Shown: positions 1-7,889, counted from the first letter of the stretch. The stretch: 64,000 nt of DNA from Actinospica robiniae DSM 44927 (GCF_000504285.1 NZ_KI632511.1:8848154-8912153), one strand, 5' to 3'. Numbers and translations: made by a program. Notes: generated by a model not told the origin, from the sequence alone.

Positions 1-1
1 G

Positions 2-247
2 TGGCGGGAACGGGCCGACGGCTGGGTCGAGCAGGCGGCCGTGCACGTGGTGACGACCTATCGGGACGAGATCACGGCCCTGATCACCGACACCGTCAAC
101 GCCTGGGACGGCGAGGAGACCTCGCGCAAGATCGAGATCCAGGTCGGCCGGGACCTGCAGTTCATCCGGATCAACGGCACCGTGGTGGGCGCCCTGGCCG
201 GGCTGCTGATCTACACGCTCTCCCGGCTCAGCGGCCTGGGCGGCTAG
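2..247 (+). CDS. DUF445 family membrane protein, C-terminal fragment
   Basis: Only the last 81 codons lie in the window; the reading frame is already open at base 2. The visible part ends in a hydrophobic helix (IRINGTVVGALAGLLIYTL) preceded by a charged segment with the pattern KIEIQVGRDLQFIRING. That combination closes DUF445 proteins, which are predicted inner-membrane proteins of unknown function with a transmembrane helix at each end. The short overlapping frame beginning at base 1 is a shadow. The TetR gene downstream is separated by about 130 bp holding its own operators, so the two genes are probably independent units. Family assignment is good; function is unknown. Confidence 0.75.
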   Translation, partial: WRERADGWVEQAAVHVVTTYRDEITALITDTVNAWDGEETSRKIEIQVGRDLQFIRINGTVVGALAGLLIYTLSRLSGLGG

Positions 248-328
248 CGGGGGCCGCGCGCCGGAGCCGTGTGCCGGATAGGGCGCTGGAGACGGCGCCG
301 AAGACCCTGGTCGGGCCCGCGCCCGTTT

Positions 329-361
329 GATACATTGCCGTATCGGATACACCGGCGTATC
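329..361. promoter_or_regulatory. Tandem palindromic operators upstream of the TetR gene
   Basis: Two copies of GATAC-N6-GTATC lie at 329-344 and 346-361, with dyad centres 17 bp apart. Each arm is a perfect 5-bp inverted repeat and the spacers differ (ATTGCC and ACCGGC), so the half-sites are conserved rather than the whole stretch. They end 13 bp before the TetR start codon at 375, where an autorepressor would cover the promoter or ribosome entry. Binding by the adjacent TetR protein is inferred. Confidence 0.7.
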
Positions 362-374
362 GAATCGAGGGCGT

Positions 375-1034
375 ATGGCCACGGCGACCGTTCCCGCCCC
401 CGCCCCCGCGGCGCGGGTCACCCGGCGCCGCGCGCAGACCCGGGCCCGGCTGCTCGACGCCGCCTTCGAGGTCTTCGCCGCCACCGGCTTCGGCCAGGCC
501 TCGATCGAGTCCGTGTGCGACGCCGCCGGATACAGCCGCGGCGCGTTCTACTCGAACTTCACCGACCTCGACGAGCTCTTCTTCGCCCTCTACGACGACC
601 GGGCCAAGCTGATCGCCGGTCAGCTCGCCGCGTCCCTGGCCCCGGTCGAGGGCGCCGCCGAGCCGCCGACGGACGAGCTCGTCGCCCGGGTCACCGAGGT
701 CCTGCTGCTCGACCGGGACTGGCTGCTGGTCAAGACCGAGTTCCTGCTGCACGCCGCCCGCCGCCCGGCCGTCGCCGAGGTCCTCGCCCGGCACCGCGCC
801 GCGCTGCGCGAGGCGGTCGCCGCCCGGCTGCGCGAGATGGCCGCGCACCGCCCCTCGCCCCCGCTCCTCGGCGACGCGGACGCCGCCGCGGCCGCGGTCG
901 TCGCCGTCTACGACGGGGTGACCGTGCAGCTGCTGCTCGACGGCGACACCGCCGCCGCCCGCGCCTGGCTGCGGAACCTGCTCAGCACGCTCCTGTCCGC
1001 CCCCACCACGAAGGACACCGCCCATGGACGCTGA
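375..1034 (+). CDS. TetR/AcrR family transcriptional regulator
   Basis: A 219-residue DNA-binding repressor. After a short Ala/Pro-rich leader, the TetR N-terminal helix-turn-helix is plain: RARLLDAAFEVFAATGF, then SIESVCDAAGYSRGAFYSNF, the typical YxxF recognition-helix ending. The rest is a helical ligand-binding domain that I cannot assign to an inducer. An upstream in-frame codon at 327 would place the start inside the operator pair, so the ATG at 375 with GAGG before it is preferred. The gene overlaps the next one by 11 bp, which suggests that regulator and flavin dehydrogenase are co-transcribed and translationally coupled, and that the dehydrogenase is its main target. Confidence 0.9.
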   Translation: MATATVPAPAPAARVTRRRAQTRARLLDAAFEVFAATGFGQASIESVCDAAGYSRGAFYSNFTDLDELFFALYDDRAKLIAGQLAASLAPVEGAAEPPTDELVARVTEVLLLDRDWLLVKTEFLLHAARRPAVAEVLARHRAALREAVAARLREMAAHRPSPPLLGDADAAAAAVVAVYDGVTVQLLLDGDTAAARAWLRNLLSTLLSAPTTKDTAHGR

Positions 1035-2700
1035 CGTCATCATCGTCGGAGCCGGGCTCGCCGGCCTCACGGCGGCCCATGAGCTCACCTCGCGCGGCCG
1101 CAGGGTCGCGCTGGTCGAGCAGGAGAACGCGGCGAACCTCGGCGGCCAGGCCTTCTGGTCCTTCGGCGGCCTGTTCCTCGTCGACACGCCCGAGCAGCGC
1201 CGGCTCGGCGTGCACGACTCCTTCGACCTGGCCTGGGCCGACTGGCTGGGCAGCGCCCAGTTCGACCGGCGCGAGGACGAGGACTCCTGGGCGGTGCGCT
1301 GGGCCCGGGCCTACGTCGAGTTCGCGGCGGGGGAGAAGCGGTCCTGGCTGCTGGGCCACGGCCTGACCTTCCTGCCCACCGTCGGCTGGGCCGAGCGCGG
1401 GGACCTGCGGGCGGACGGCCACGGCAACTCCGTCCCGCGCTTCCACATCACCTGGGGCACCGGCACCGGCGTGGTCGAGCCCTTCGTCCGCTACGCCCGG
1501 CAGGCCACGGCCGGCGGGCTGCTGACGTTCCATCACCGCCACCGCGTCGACGACCTCGTGGTCACTGACGGTGTGGCCTGCGGCGTGCGCGGCAAGGTGC
1601 TCGCGCCCGACGAGGCGGCCCGCGGCGTGAGCTCCAACCGGGACGAGGTCGCCGACTTCGAACTCACCGCCCAGGCCGTCATCCTCACCACCGGCGGCAT
1701 CGGCGCCAACCACGACCTCGTCCGCCGGCACTGGCCGGCCCGCCTCGGCAAGCCGCCGACGTCGATGGTCACCGGCGTACCCGCGTACGTCGACGGCCGG
1801 ATGCTGGAGATCAGCGAGCGGGCCGGCGCCCGGCTGGTCAACCGCGACCGGATGTGGCATTACACCGAGGGCCTGCGCAACTGGAGCCCGGTCTGGCCCG
1901 GCCACGGCATCCGGATCCTGCCCGGCCCGTCCTCGATGTGGTTCGACGCCATCGGCCGCCGCCTGCCCGCGCCCTACCTGCCGGGCTACGACACCCTGGG
2001 CACACTGGGCCACCTGCGCTCGGACCCGGCGATCGCGGAGCACGACCACTCCTGGTTCATCCTGACCGAGAAGATCATCGAGAAGGAGTTCGCGCTCTCC
2101 GGCTCGGAGCAGAACCCGGACATCACCTCGAAGGACCGCAAGGCCTTCCTGCGCGAGCGTGTGCTGGGCAAGGGCGCGCCCGGGCCGGTGGCCGCGTTCA
2201 TGGAGCACGGCGCCGACTTCGCGGTCGCCCGCGAGCTCGACGAGCTGGTGGTGAAGATGAACGGGCTGACCGAGCGGCCGCTGCTCGACGCCGAGCTGAT
2301 CCGCCGCCAGATCGAAGCGCGCGACCTCCAGGTGGCGAACGCGTTCAGCAAGGACGCGCAGGTCCAGGGCATACGCAACTCCCGCCGCTACCTCGGCGAC
2401 CGGCTCGGCCGCACCGCCACGCCGCACCGGATCCTGGACCCGGCGGCCGGCCCGCTGATCGGCGTGAAGCTCAACATCCTGACCCGCAAGACCCTCGGCG
2501 GCGTGCAGACCGACCTGGACTCGCGGGTCGTCGGGGCCGACGGCGAGATCATCCCCGGCCTGTACGCGGCCGGCGAACTGGCCGGCTTCGGCGGCGGCGG
2601 GGTACACGGCTACAACGCGCTCGAGGGCACGTTCCTCGGCGGCTGCCTGTTCAGCGGCCGTGCCGCGGGCCGCGCGGCGGTCCAGGCGACGGCGGGCTGA
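1024..2700 (+). CDS. FAD-binding dehydrogenase (fumarate reductase/ketosteroid dehydrogenase-like)
   Basis: A 558-residue flavoprotein. It opens with the dinucleotide-binding motif VIIVGAGLAGLTAAHEL at residues 5-21, then an acidic strand end (VEQE) and GGQAFWSFGGLF, as in flavocytochrome c/succinate dehydrogenase-like oxidoreductases. The C-terminal FAD-contact region reads PGLYAAGELAGFGGGGVHGYNALEGTFLGGCLFSGRAAG, the closing motif of this superfamily. Its length and the GVQTDLDSRVV segment fit the group annotated as FAD-binding dehydrogenase, which includes relatives of 3-ketosteroid delta-1-dehydrogenase. The substrate is unknown. No signal peptide is visible, so it is cytosolic. The start overlaps the TetR stop. 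A long antisense frame across it is a shadow. Confidence 0.85.
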   Translation: MDADVIIVGAGLAGLTAAHELTSRGRRVALVEQENAANLGGQAFWSFGGLFLVDTPEQRRLGVHDSFDLAWADWLGSAQFDRREDEDSWAVRWARAYVEFAAGEKRSWLLGHGLTFLPTVGWAERGDLRADGHGNSVPRFHITWGTGTGVVEPFVRYARQATAGGLLTFHHRHRVDDLVVTDGVACGVRGKVLAPDEAARGVSSNRDEVADFELTAQAVILTTGGIGANHDLVRRHWPARLGKPPTSMVTGVPAYVDGRMLEISERAGARLVNRDRMWHYTEGLRNWSPVWPGHGIRILPGPSSMWFDAIGRRLPAPYLPGYDTLGTLGHLRSDPAIAEHDHSWFILTEKIIEKEFALSGSEQNPDITSKDRKAFLRERVLGKGAPGPVAAFMEHGADFAVARELDELVVKMNGLTERPLLDAELIRRQIEARDLQVANAFSKDAQVQGIRNSRRYLGDRLGRTATPHRILDPAAGPLIGVKLNILTRKTLGGVQTDLDSRVVGADGEIIPGLYAAGELAGFGGGGVHGYNALEGTFLGGCLFSGRAAGRAAVQATAG

Positions 2701-2718
2701 TCCGGCACCAGGGCGTTC

Positions 2719-3741
2719 TTACGCGAGGGTCTGAGTGAGCGAGTTTTCGGTGTCGCTGTAGGTGAGCCGGGCCAGGGCTCCATTGACGACGGGCATGTAG
2801 GGCACGACGTGCCCGCACTCGACGTCCGCGATGATGGGCACGTCGAGGGCGGACAGGGCGTCGAGGACGGCCTGGTGCTGGGTGAGACTGGCGGCGTCAG
2901 CGGCACGAGTGCGCCCGACGAGGACGGCGTTGGCGTTGGTGAAGAAGCCGGCCAGGCGCATGCCGTGCAGGGAGCGGCAGATCGTGAAGGCGTCGTCGCT
3001 GGCCGCCTCGACGTAAACGATCAGACCTTCCGGGGCGTGTTCGCGGGCGAAACCCGCCACGTCGCCATAGCGTGTGCCGGCCGTGTGGCACAGGGTCTCG
3101 ATGCAGCCGCCGATCAAGCGACCGGTGACCTCGACCGGCTCCGGACGGTCCAGGCGGATCCAGCGGCCGGGCGTGTCGAGCGTGAGTTCACGCACGCCGG
3201 GATTCTTCCGGTAGTCGTCGAAGCCCTCGGCGCGGTAACGGCCGGGCGAGTCCTGGCGCAGCGTCGCACCCGGGCCCGCGGCGGCGAGGTCCAGCCAGGT
3301 CAGCAGTCCTTCGGGGGCTCTATATGGGGTGTCCATCAGGTTATTGCCGTGGATGGTCGCGATTCCGGTCCGCAAGGTCAGCGGCGTGAGGATGGTCGAC
3401 ATGTCGGAGAAGCCGACAAGCCAGGTCGGCTCGGCAGCCATGATCGCGGGCCAGTCGAGCAGTTCCAGTAGATCGATAGCGGTCTCCCCGCCCCAAGGAG
3501 GCACCACGGCGCGCACCGACGGATCGGTGAGCAGCGCCGTCAGCTCGCGCGCCCGTTTGGGCGCGTCCGCGCTGACGTGCCCGGTGCCGTCCATGCATTC
3601 GCCCACCATCACCTCGTACCCGTATGCCTCGACGGTCTGGATCGCCGTTCTCAGGCGGGCACGCAAGGCGTCGGGTACGCCGCTGGAGGGGGACGTGACG
3701 GCGATTCGGTCGCCAAGGCGCAGCGGCAAGGGGAAACGCAT
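2719..3741 (-). CDS. S66 family peptidase (LD-carboxypeptidase / MccF-like)
   Basis: A 340-residue serine peptidase of family S66. The nucleophile segment is WLVGFSDMSTIL (Ser in GFSD). The C-terminal half holds the candidate Glu in IVYVEAASDD and the His in DVECGHVVPYMPV, completing the Ser-Glu-His triad. Family members either trim the L,D-bond of muropeptide tetrapeptides during cell-wall recycling or, as MccF, cleave processed microcin C-type peptidyl-adenylates; the sequence does not decide which. It is monocistronic: its 5' side faces the non-coding element and its 3' end is 18 bp from the convergent dehydrogenase. A second, divergent S66 gene lies at 16593-17540. Confidence 0.85.
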   Translation of the reverse strand: MRFPLPLRLGDRIAVTSPSSGVPDALRARLRTAIQTVEAYGYEVMVGECMDGTGHVSADAPKRARELTALLTDPSVRAVVPPWGGETAIDLLELLDWPAIMAAEPTWLVGFSDMSTILTPLTLRTGIATIHGNNLMDTPYRAPEGLLTWLDLAAAGPGATLRQDSPGRYRAEGFDDYRKNPGVRELTLDTPGRWIRLDRPEPVEVTGRLIGGCIETLCHTAGTRYGDVAGFAREHAPEGLIVYVEAASDDAFTICRSLHGMRLAGFFTNANAVLVGRTRAADAASLTQHQAVLDALSALDVPIIADVECGHVVPYMPVVNGALARLTYSDTENSLTQTLA

Positions 3742-3894
3742 GGGCTCGAATTTACCCGAGCAAGCGGATCACACGCCGCGGCTTATTCGCGAAGGTCGCG
3801 TATTCAGGCACGGCCGCGTGCTGCTCCCCGCTCGTCGCTTGCTCATGCGGATTGGTTAACCGATGGTGTGACGACAGCGCTCGACTTGAGCGAC

Positions 3895-5374
3895 TAGATG
3901 ATCGGTTGAGTACTGGTGGAGCGTGGTGACTTGGGGTTTGCGGTGTGGGCGGCCGCTTCGCGTCGCCTGGTTCGTCTGGCCACCCACCCACCCGTTGCGT
4001 TGGCGGGGTGGGCTGGGGTTTCAAGATCGAAAGGCGCCGCTGGCGGGCCCTTCCCTCGGAGAGAGTGCCGGGGCTTCGTGGTTGCTGGCGTGGCGGGGCG
4101 GGCTGGGGTTCGGGGTGGTCGGGTACGGGGGCGTGCTCTCTCCTCGGTCGGTCCCCGGAGGCAATCAGGAACCTGCCGGGAGCTCAAGCGGCGGCGGCCT
4201 GCGCTGATGGTCGATTTTGCATCGCGCCGCTTGACCTCCCGGCAGAACCCTGATCGGGCTTCGCCTGCCCGACCGAGGAGAGAACACACCCCCTGAGGGT
4301 CCGGTGCGAGCTGCGCTCGGGCCGAGTCCCGGCCCGTGGCCCGGCGCCGCGCTCGGTGCGGAAGGATTCTGCATCGCCGTGATCTGAGCATCCTGGTTCT
4401 CGATCCGCGCGAAGGGGCCGGTGACTCGGCCGGCCTGATGCGGAAGATTTGTGCATCGACCTGGTCTGATCCACCCCGCGCTCACGCAATGCGCGGAATC
4501 GCGTGGCTTGGTCGCACTCGGAGGGGAATTCCTGCATCTCGTGCGTGTCGGACGGTGACGATTCCATGCGGTATACAGCCCGGGATCTTCCGGCCTGGCG
4601 TCATGCGCGAGCAAACGGTCATGCTTCTCGGTCACCTCACCACCCCTCCCGACACGAGCCCCGAAACTCCCGAACACTTCCATGCTAGACGCCACCACCG
4701 ACAAAAACCGCGCATCAGGCTTTCACCGGATAAGCAAAAATCTCGGAGATTTCGGGCACTCTGGCGCGTTCCCCGGCGTTAGAGGAAGAGAAGAGAAAAG
4801 AGCGGCCCAGAACGGCAATGCAGGATTCAGCATCAGGCGCGGCCGGCCCAGGGGACCCTTCGCGCGGATCGATGATCGGGATGGTCGGATCAGGGTGGTG
4901 CAGGATCCTTCCGGATCGAGCGCGGCCGGGCCACAGGACGGGAATCGGCCCGAGCGCAGCTCGCACCGGACCTCAGGGGGTGGGCTCTCTCCTCGGTCGG
5001 GCAGGCGAAGCCCGATCAGGGTTCTGCCGGGAGGTCAAGCGGCGCGATGCAAGATCGAGCATCAGCGGAAGCTACCGCCGCTAGACCTCCCGACAGGTTC
5101 CTGATTGCCTCCGGTGCCCGACCGAGGAGAGAGCACGCACCCGCAACCCGACCACCCCGAACCCCAGCCCGCCCCACCAACCACACCACCCCACAGACTC
5201 CGGCATCTCTCTCCGAGGGAAGGCCCCAGCCGGAGGCGAGATCTTGAAACCCCAGCCCGCCCCGCCCACGCAACGGGTGGGCGAGTGGTCAGACGAACCA
5301 GGCGACGCGAAGCGGCCGTCCACACCACTAACCCCAAGTCACCATGCCCCAAAAACAATTCAGCCGATCATCTA
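3895..5374. repeat. 1.48 kb non-coding element with inverted arms (copy 1)
   Basis: This gene-free stretch is one structured unit. Its ends are an 11-bp inverted repeat TAGATGATCGG at 3895-3905 and CCGATCATCTA at 5364-5374. The left arm (about 3895-4460) is repeated, inverted and diverged, as the right arm (about 4800-5374); they share the blocks GTTGCGT...GGGTTTCAAGATC, CCTCGGTCGG and CGCTTGACCTCCCGGCAG. Each arm contains its own large imperfect palindrome. A rearranged full-length copy lies at about 45364-48490 on the other strand. Frames are open only because of base composition, so no protein is called. A non-autonomous mobile element or a structured RNA locus are the leading ideas. Confidence 0.8.
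4127..4286. repeat. Large imperfect palindrome in the left arm of copy 1
   Basis: The 5' side (CTCTCCTCGGTCGG, then CAATCAGGAACCTGCCGGGAG, then CAAGCGGCG) is mirrored by the 3' side (CGCCGCTTGACCTCCCGGCAG, AACCCTGATCGGGC, CCGACCGAGGAGAGA). It can fold into a stem-loop of about 160 nt with the GATTTTGCATCGC motif near the apex. The same palindrome occurs in each of the other three arms (around 4985-5140, 45560-45710 and 48115-48265), with compensating-looking differences between arms. Confidence 0.7.
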
Positions 5375-5393
5375 TGCGCAGTAGGCTGTTTCC

Positions 5394-5747
5394 ATGTGCA
5401 GGCGAGCCTTCCTGGTGAATCCCAAGGTCCACTACGTATGTGTGACCTGTCGCCAGAGCAACAAGTATGCATGGGACAGCGCCGTTCATCCGTGCCCGCG
5501 CTGCGGTGAGGCCATGGCCAACGCAGGGCACGACTTCGCCGCGCCGCGCCGCCGTGACGATAGCGGGTGGGCCGCGGTCGAAGCGGTGCTGGGTGCCGGG
5601 CTGCGGTATGACGGCTTCGTATTGTGCGGCTGCCAGCACCACCCGGAGTACCGTCCGCGCACGAGGTCGCAGGTCAAGGCGCGCCGTGTGCTCGCCGAGC
5701 GCAGCGGCGAAAGCCTCGCCGAGACCCTGGCGATGCGCGAGGTCTGA
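5394..5747 (+). CDS. Small zinc-ribbon protein of unknown function
   Basis: A 117-residue protein with two cysteine pairs, YVCVTCRQS and HPCPRCGEA, spaced like a zinc ribbon (residues about 15-40), followed by an aromatic and arginine-rich region with CGCQHHPEYRPRT. Streptomycetes carry similar short proteins, YVCLPCR...CPRCG...PPRRRD, which older annotations sometimes mislabel as deoxyxylulose phosphate synthase; nothing here supports an enzyme. It begins 19 bp past the end of the non-coding element, so its promoter may lie partly in that element. Coding nature is supported by the conserved Cys pattern and biased third positions. Function is unknown; nucleic-acid binding is possible. Confidence 0.7.
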   Translation: MCRRAFLVNPKVHYVCVTCRQSNKYAWDSAVHPCPRCGEAMANAGHDFAAPRRRDDSGWAAVEAVLGAGLRYDGFVLCGCQHHPEYRPRTRSQVKARRVLAERSGESLAETLAMREV

Positions 5748-5772
5748 TCGGACTCGCCGTAGGATGCGGCCC

Positions 5773-6411
5773 ATGCAGCAGATGCTGGTGGAGACGCCGC
5801 CCGGCCAGGCCCGGATCACCCGGTTCCCGGCCGTCGGCCGGCGCCGTGCCGCGCTGGCGGTCAGCCACGGCGCGGGCGGCGGGATCGAGGCACCCGACCT
5901 CCAGGCGCTCGCGGCGGCGCTCCCGGCCGCCGGGATCGAGGTCGCGTTGGTCGAGCAGCCGTGGCGGGTGGCCGGAAAGCGGCTGGCCCCGGCGCCGAAG
6001 ACCCTCGACGCCGCCTGGACCGTGCTCATCCCGGCCTACCGGGCCGAAGCCCTGCCGGACGGCGTTGCGCTGTTCGTCGGCGGACGCAGCGCCGGCGCGC
6101 GGGTCGCCTGCCGAACCGGTCTGGAGACCGGAGCCGCCGGCGTGCTCGCCCTGGCCTTTCCGCTGCACCCGCCCGGCAAGCCGGACAAGTCGCGTGCGCC
6201 CGAACTGCTCGGCACCGGCCTGCCGACGCTCGTGGTGCAGGGCGCGGCCGACGCCTTCGGTGGGCTCGCGGAGTTCCCCGAGCTGCCGAAGGGACATCGG
6301 CTCGTCGCCCTGCCGGCCGGCACGCACGAGTTCGCCGTCCGCAAGACCCAGGAGCCGGTGCTGGATCAGATCACTGACGCGGTCTCCGAGTGGATCAGCT
6401 CGTTGCTCTGA
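5773..6411 (+). CDS. Alpha/beta hydrolase, dienelactone hydrolase/Tex30-like
   Basis: A compact 212-residue alpha/beta hydrolase. LAVSHGAGGGIEAPDL forms the oxyanion-hole loop, VALFVGGRSAGARVACRTG carries the nucleophile elbow GGRSAG, PTLVVQGAADAFG the acid and LPAGTHEF the histidine. This is the KANL3/Tex30-like layout seen in small bacterial hydrolases annotated as dienelactone hydrolase family. ATG 5773 is chosen because AGGA lies 8 bp upstream; 5764 and 5782 are in frame. The 3' end overlaps the convergent AlaRS-like gene by 46 bp, so antisense interference between the two transcripts is possible. The substrate is unknown. Confidence 0.75.
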   Translation: MQQMLVETPPGQARITRFPAVGRRRAALAVSHGAGGGIEAPDLQALAAALPAAGIEVALVEQPWRVAGKRLAPAPKTLDAAWTVLIPAYRAEALPDGVALFVGGRSAGARVACRTGLETGAAGVLALAFPLHPPGKPDKSRAPELLGTGLPTLVVQGAADAFGGLAEFPELPKGHRLVALPAGTHEFAVRKTQEPVLDQITDAVSEWISSLL

Positions 6412-7598
6412 TTCTCCTGCCTGCGCAACAGGTCGACGATCTCGCGCGGCAGCCCGTGCGTCTCATGCAGAAAGCTGTAGTCCTCCTCGCTGAGTACGGA
6501 GCCTGAGAACCGCGACAGGACGCGTCGGCCGCGTTCGCACAGGCCCACGAACCGGCGTTCCTCATCGGTGACCACCGAGCGGACCGTCTCCGGCCCGCCG
6601 GGGAAGTCGAGCCGGTGGAAGTGGTCCAGCGTCTCCGCGAAGAGCTCGATCGGCAGATCGCCCAGAGTGAAGGACGGCCTGCCTTCGCGCCAGAGGATCG
6701 TCAGTACCCTGCGGAGCAGCCGGCGCAGCACGTAGCCGCGACCGCCGCTCGCCGGCAGCACGCAGTCCCCGATGATCGCGATACACGACCGCAGATGGTC
6801 CATCACGATGCGCTGCTCGCGTTCGTCGAGATCCCAGTGCTGCGTTACGACCTCGCGCCACGACGCGAAGATGTCGCAGCCATAGACCGAGTCGGCTCCC
6901 TGAAGAACCGTCGCGAGCCGGTCGAGACCTAGGCCGGTGTCGATGTTGCGCTGAGGCAGCGGCGTCAGCGTGCCATCGTCATGGCGGCGGTAGCGCATCA
7001 TCACGTGGTTCCAGATCTCCACCCAACGCGGATCCGTGGTCGGAGTGCCGGACGGGATGCCGTCGCCGGTCCACACGAAGATCTCGCTGTCCGGTCCGCA
7101 CGGCCCGGTCGGTCCGTTCGACCACCAGTTCTCCTCGCCGCGCGTCGGCTCCACCGGAACGCCGAGATCCTGCCAGACCTCGAGCGATTCGGTGTCGGGG
7201 CCAAGGACGTCGTCGCCCCCGAAGACGGTGGCGTGCAGCGACCCGGGCCGCAGACCGAATCCGTCGCGCAGCAACTCGAACCCCCAGCGCAGGCTTTGCT
7301 CGCCGTCGTAGTCGCCAAGCGACCAGGTGCCCAGCATCTCGAACACGGTCAGATGGCTGCGGTCGCCGACCTCGTCGAGGTCCGTGGTGCGCAGGCAGCG
7401 TTGCGAGCCGACGAGCCGATTCCCGAGCGGATGCGGCCGGCCCTCGAGGTACGGGGTGAGGTGGTGCATGCCCGCCGTCGTGAACAGCACGGGGTCACCG
7501 GGCGGCGCGATCAGCGAGTCGCCGGGCAGCGGCTGGTGCCCGCGCTCGCGGTAGAAGTCGACGAAGGTCTGGACGAGGGTGGAATGGGTGGTGTCCAT
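6366..7598 (-). CDS. Alanyl-tRNA synthetase core paralogue without editing and C-Ala domains
   Basis: A 410-residue class II synthetase-type protein. FTTAGMHHLTPYLEG, VGSQRCLRTTDLDEVG, TVFEMLGTWSLGDY and GPTGPCGPDSEIFVW match the AlaRS aminoacylation core, and DTGLGLDRLATVLQG is motif 3. The helical tRNA-recognition region continues to the end, where the protein stops. Housekeeping AlaRS is about 870-890 residues and carries an editing domain with a metal site and a C-terminal C-Ala domain; both are absent. It is therefore probably a second AlaRS-like gene, able to activate alanine but not to correct Ser or Gly errors in cis. Candidate roles are a resistance copy, a back-up enzyme or a supplier of Ala-tRNA to another enzyme. 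An Ala-rich leader ORF and hairpin precede it. Confidence 0.85.
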   Translation of the reverse strand: MDTTHSTLVQTFVDFYRERGHQPLPGDSLIAPPGDPVLFTTAGMHHLTPYLEGRPHPLGNRLVGSQRCLRTTDLDEVGDRSHLTVFEMLGTWSLGDYDGEQSLRWGFELLRDGFGLRPGSLHATVFGGDDVLGPDTESLEVWQDLGVPVEPTRGEENWWSNGPTGPCGPDSEIFVWTGDGIPSGTPTTDPRWVEIWNHVMMRYRRHDDGTLTPLPQRNIDTGLGLDRLATVLQGADSVYGCDIFASWREVVTQHWDLDEREQRIVMDHLRSCIAIIGDCVLPASGGRGYVLRRLLRRVLTILWREGRPSFTLGDLPIELFAETLDHFHRLDFPGGPETVRSVVTDEERRFVGLCERGRRVLSRFSGSVLSEEDYSFLHETHGLPREIVDLLRRQENQSNELIHSETASVI

Positions 7599-7661
7599 GG
7601 CGCGGGAGCCTTTCCGGGCGGGGGGTCACGGAAGGCGGCCGGGCAAGGCGATGCGCGCGAC

Positions 7662-7687
7662 GGCGGCGGACGGCCTGTCCGGCCGCC
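7662..7687 (-). promoter_or_regulatory. Hairpin between leader peptide and AlaRS-like gene (candidate attenuator)
   Basis: On the minus strand GGCGGC-C-GGAC, loop AGGCC, then GTCC-GCCGCC forms a 10-bp stem with one bulged C. It starts about 24 bp after the leader-peptide stop and lies 63 bp before the synthetase start. No uridine tract follows, so if it acts as a terminator it is a GC-rich, tract-less actinomycete type, or it acts by hiding the ribosome entry site. Confidence 0.45.
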
Positions 7688-7710
7688 GGCGCGCGAGAGC
7701 GCGAGGGAGA

Positions 7711-7782
7711 TCAGCTGCGGGCGGCGGCCGCGGAGCGGGTAGCTCGGGCGGCCGCGGCGATAATGCGTCGGCTGGTCTCCAT
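7711..7782 (-). CDS. Ala-rich leader peptide upstream of the AlaRS-like gene
   Basis: A 23-codon ORF, ATG at 7782 to TGA at 7711, encodes a peptide with nine alanines, including two runs of four consecutive Ala codons (residues 9-12 and 18-21). It lies 112 bp upstream of the synthetase start on the same strand, with a stable hairpin between them. Ribosome stalling at Ala codons when charged tRNA-Ala is scarce is the classical attenuation design used for amino-acid biosynthesis and tRNA-charging genes. The Shine-Dalgarno is weak (GGGGA). Arg and Ala codons are common in GC-rich DNA, so chance is not excluded, but position and runs are suggestive. Confidence 0.5.
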   Translation of the reverse strand: METSRRIIAAAARATRSAAAARS

Positions 7783-7889
7783 GTCCCCGACGGTAACGCC
7801 CGGGCGCGGTGTCCGCCACCGGTTTTCTCCGGGCTGGTTAAGGACCGGTCCGGAGACGGCGGCAGCTCTCGCAAGCTCTCGCAGGTGCG

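Noticed and set aside
982-2607. 541-codon antisense ORF across the flavin dehydrogenase
   Set aside because: GC-rich codon bias keeps the complementary frame open. It has no family features and no ribosome site.
4361-4540. Regularly spaced short repeats resembling a CRISPR array
   Set aside because: Units are only about 12 bp and diverged, the spacing is about 80 bp with related rather than unique spacers, and no cas gene is present.
5105-5509. 134-codon ORF in the right arm of copy 1, with a near-identical peptide in copy 2 (45185-45589)
   Set aside because: The two peptides match only because the underlying repeat DNA matches. Both are Pro/Arg-rich, lack ribosome sites and run off into unrelated sequence.
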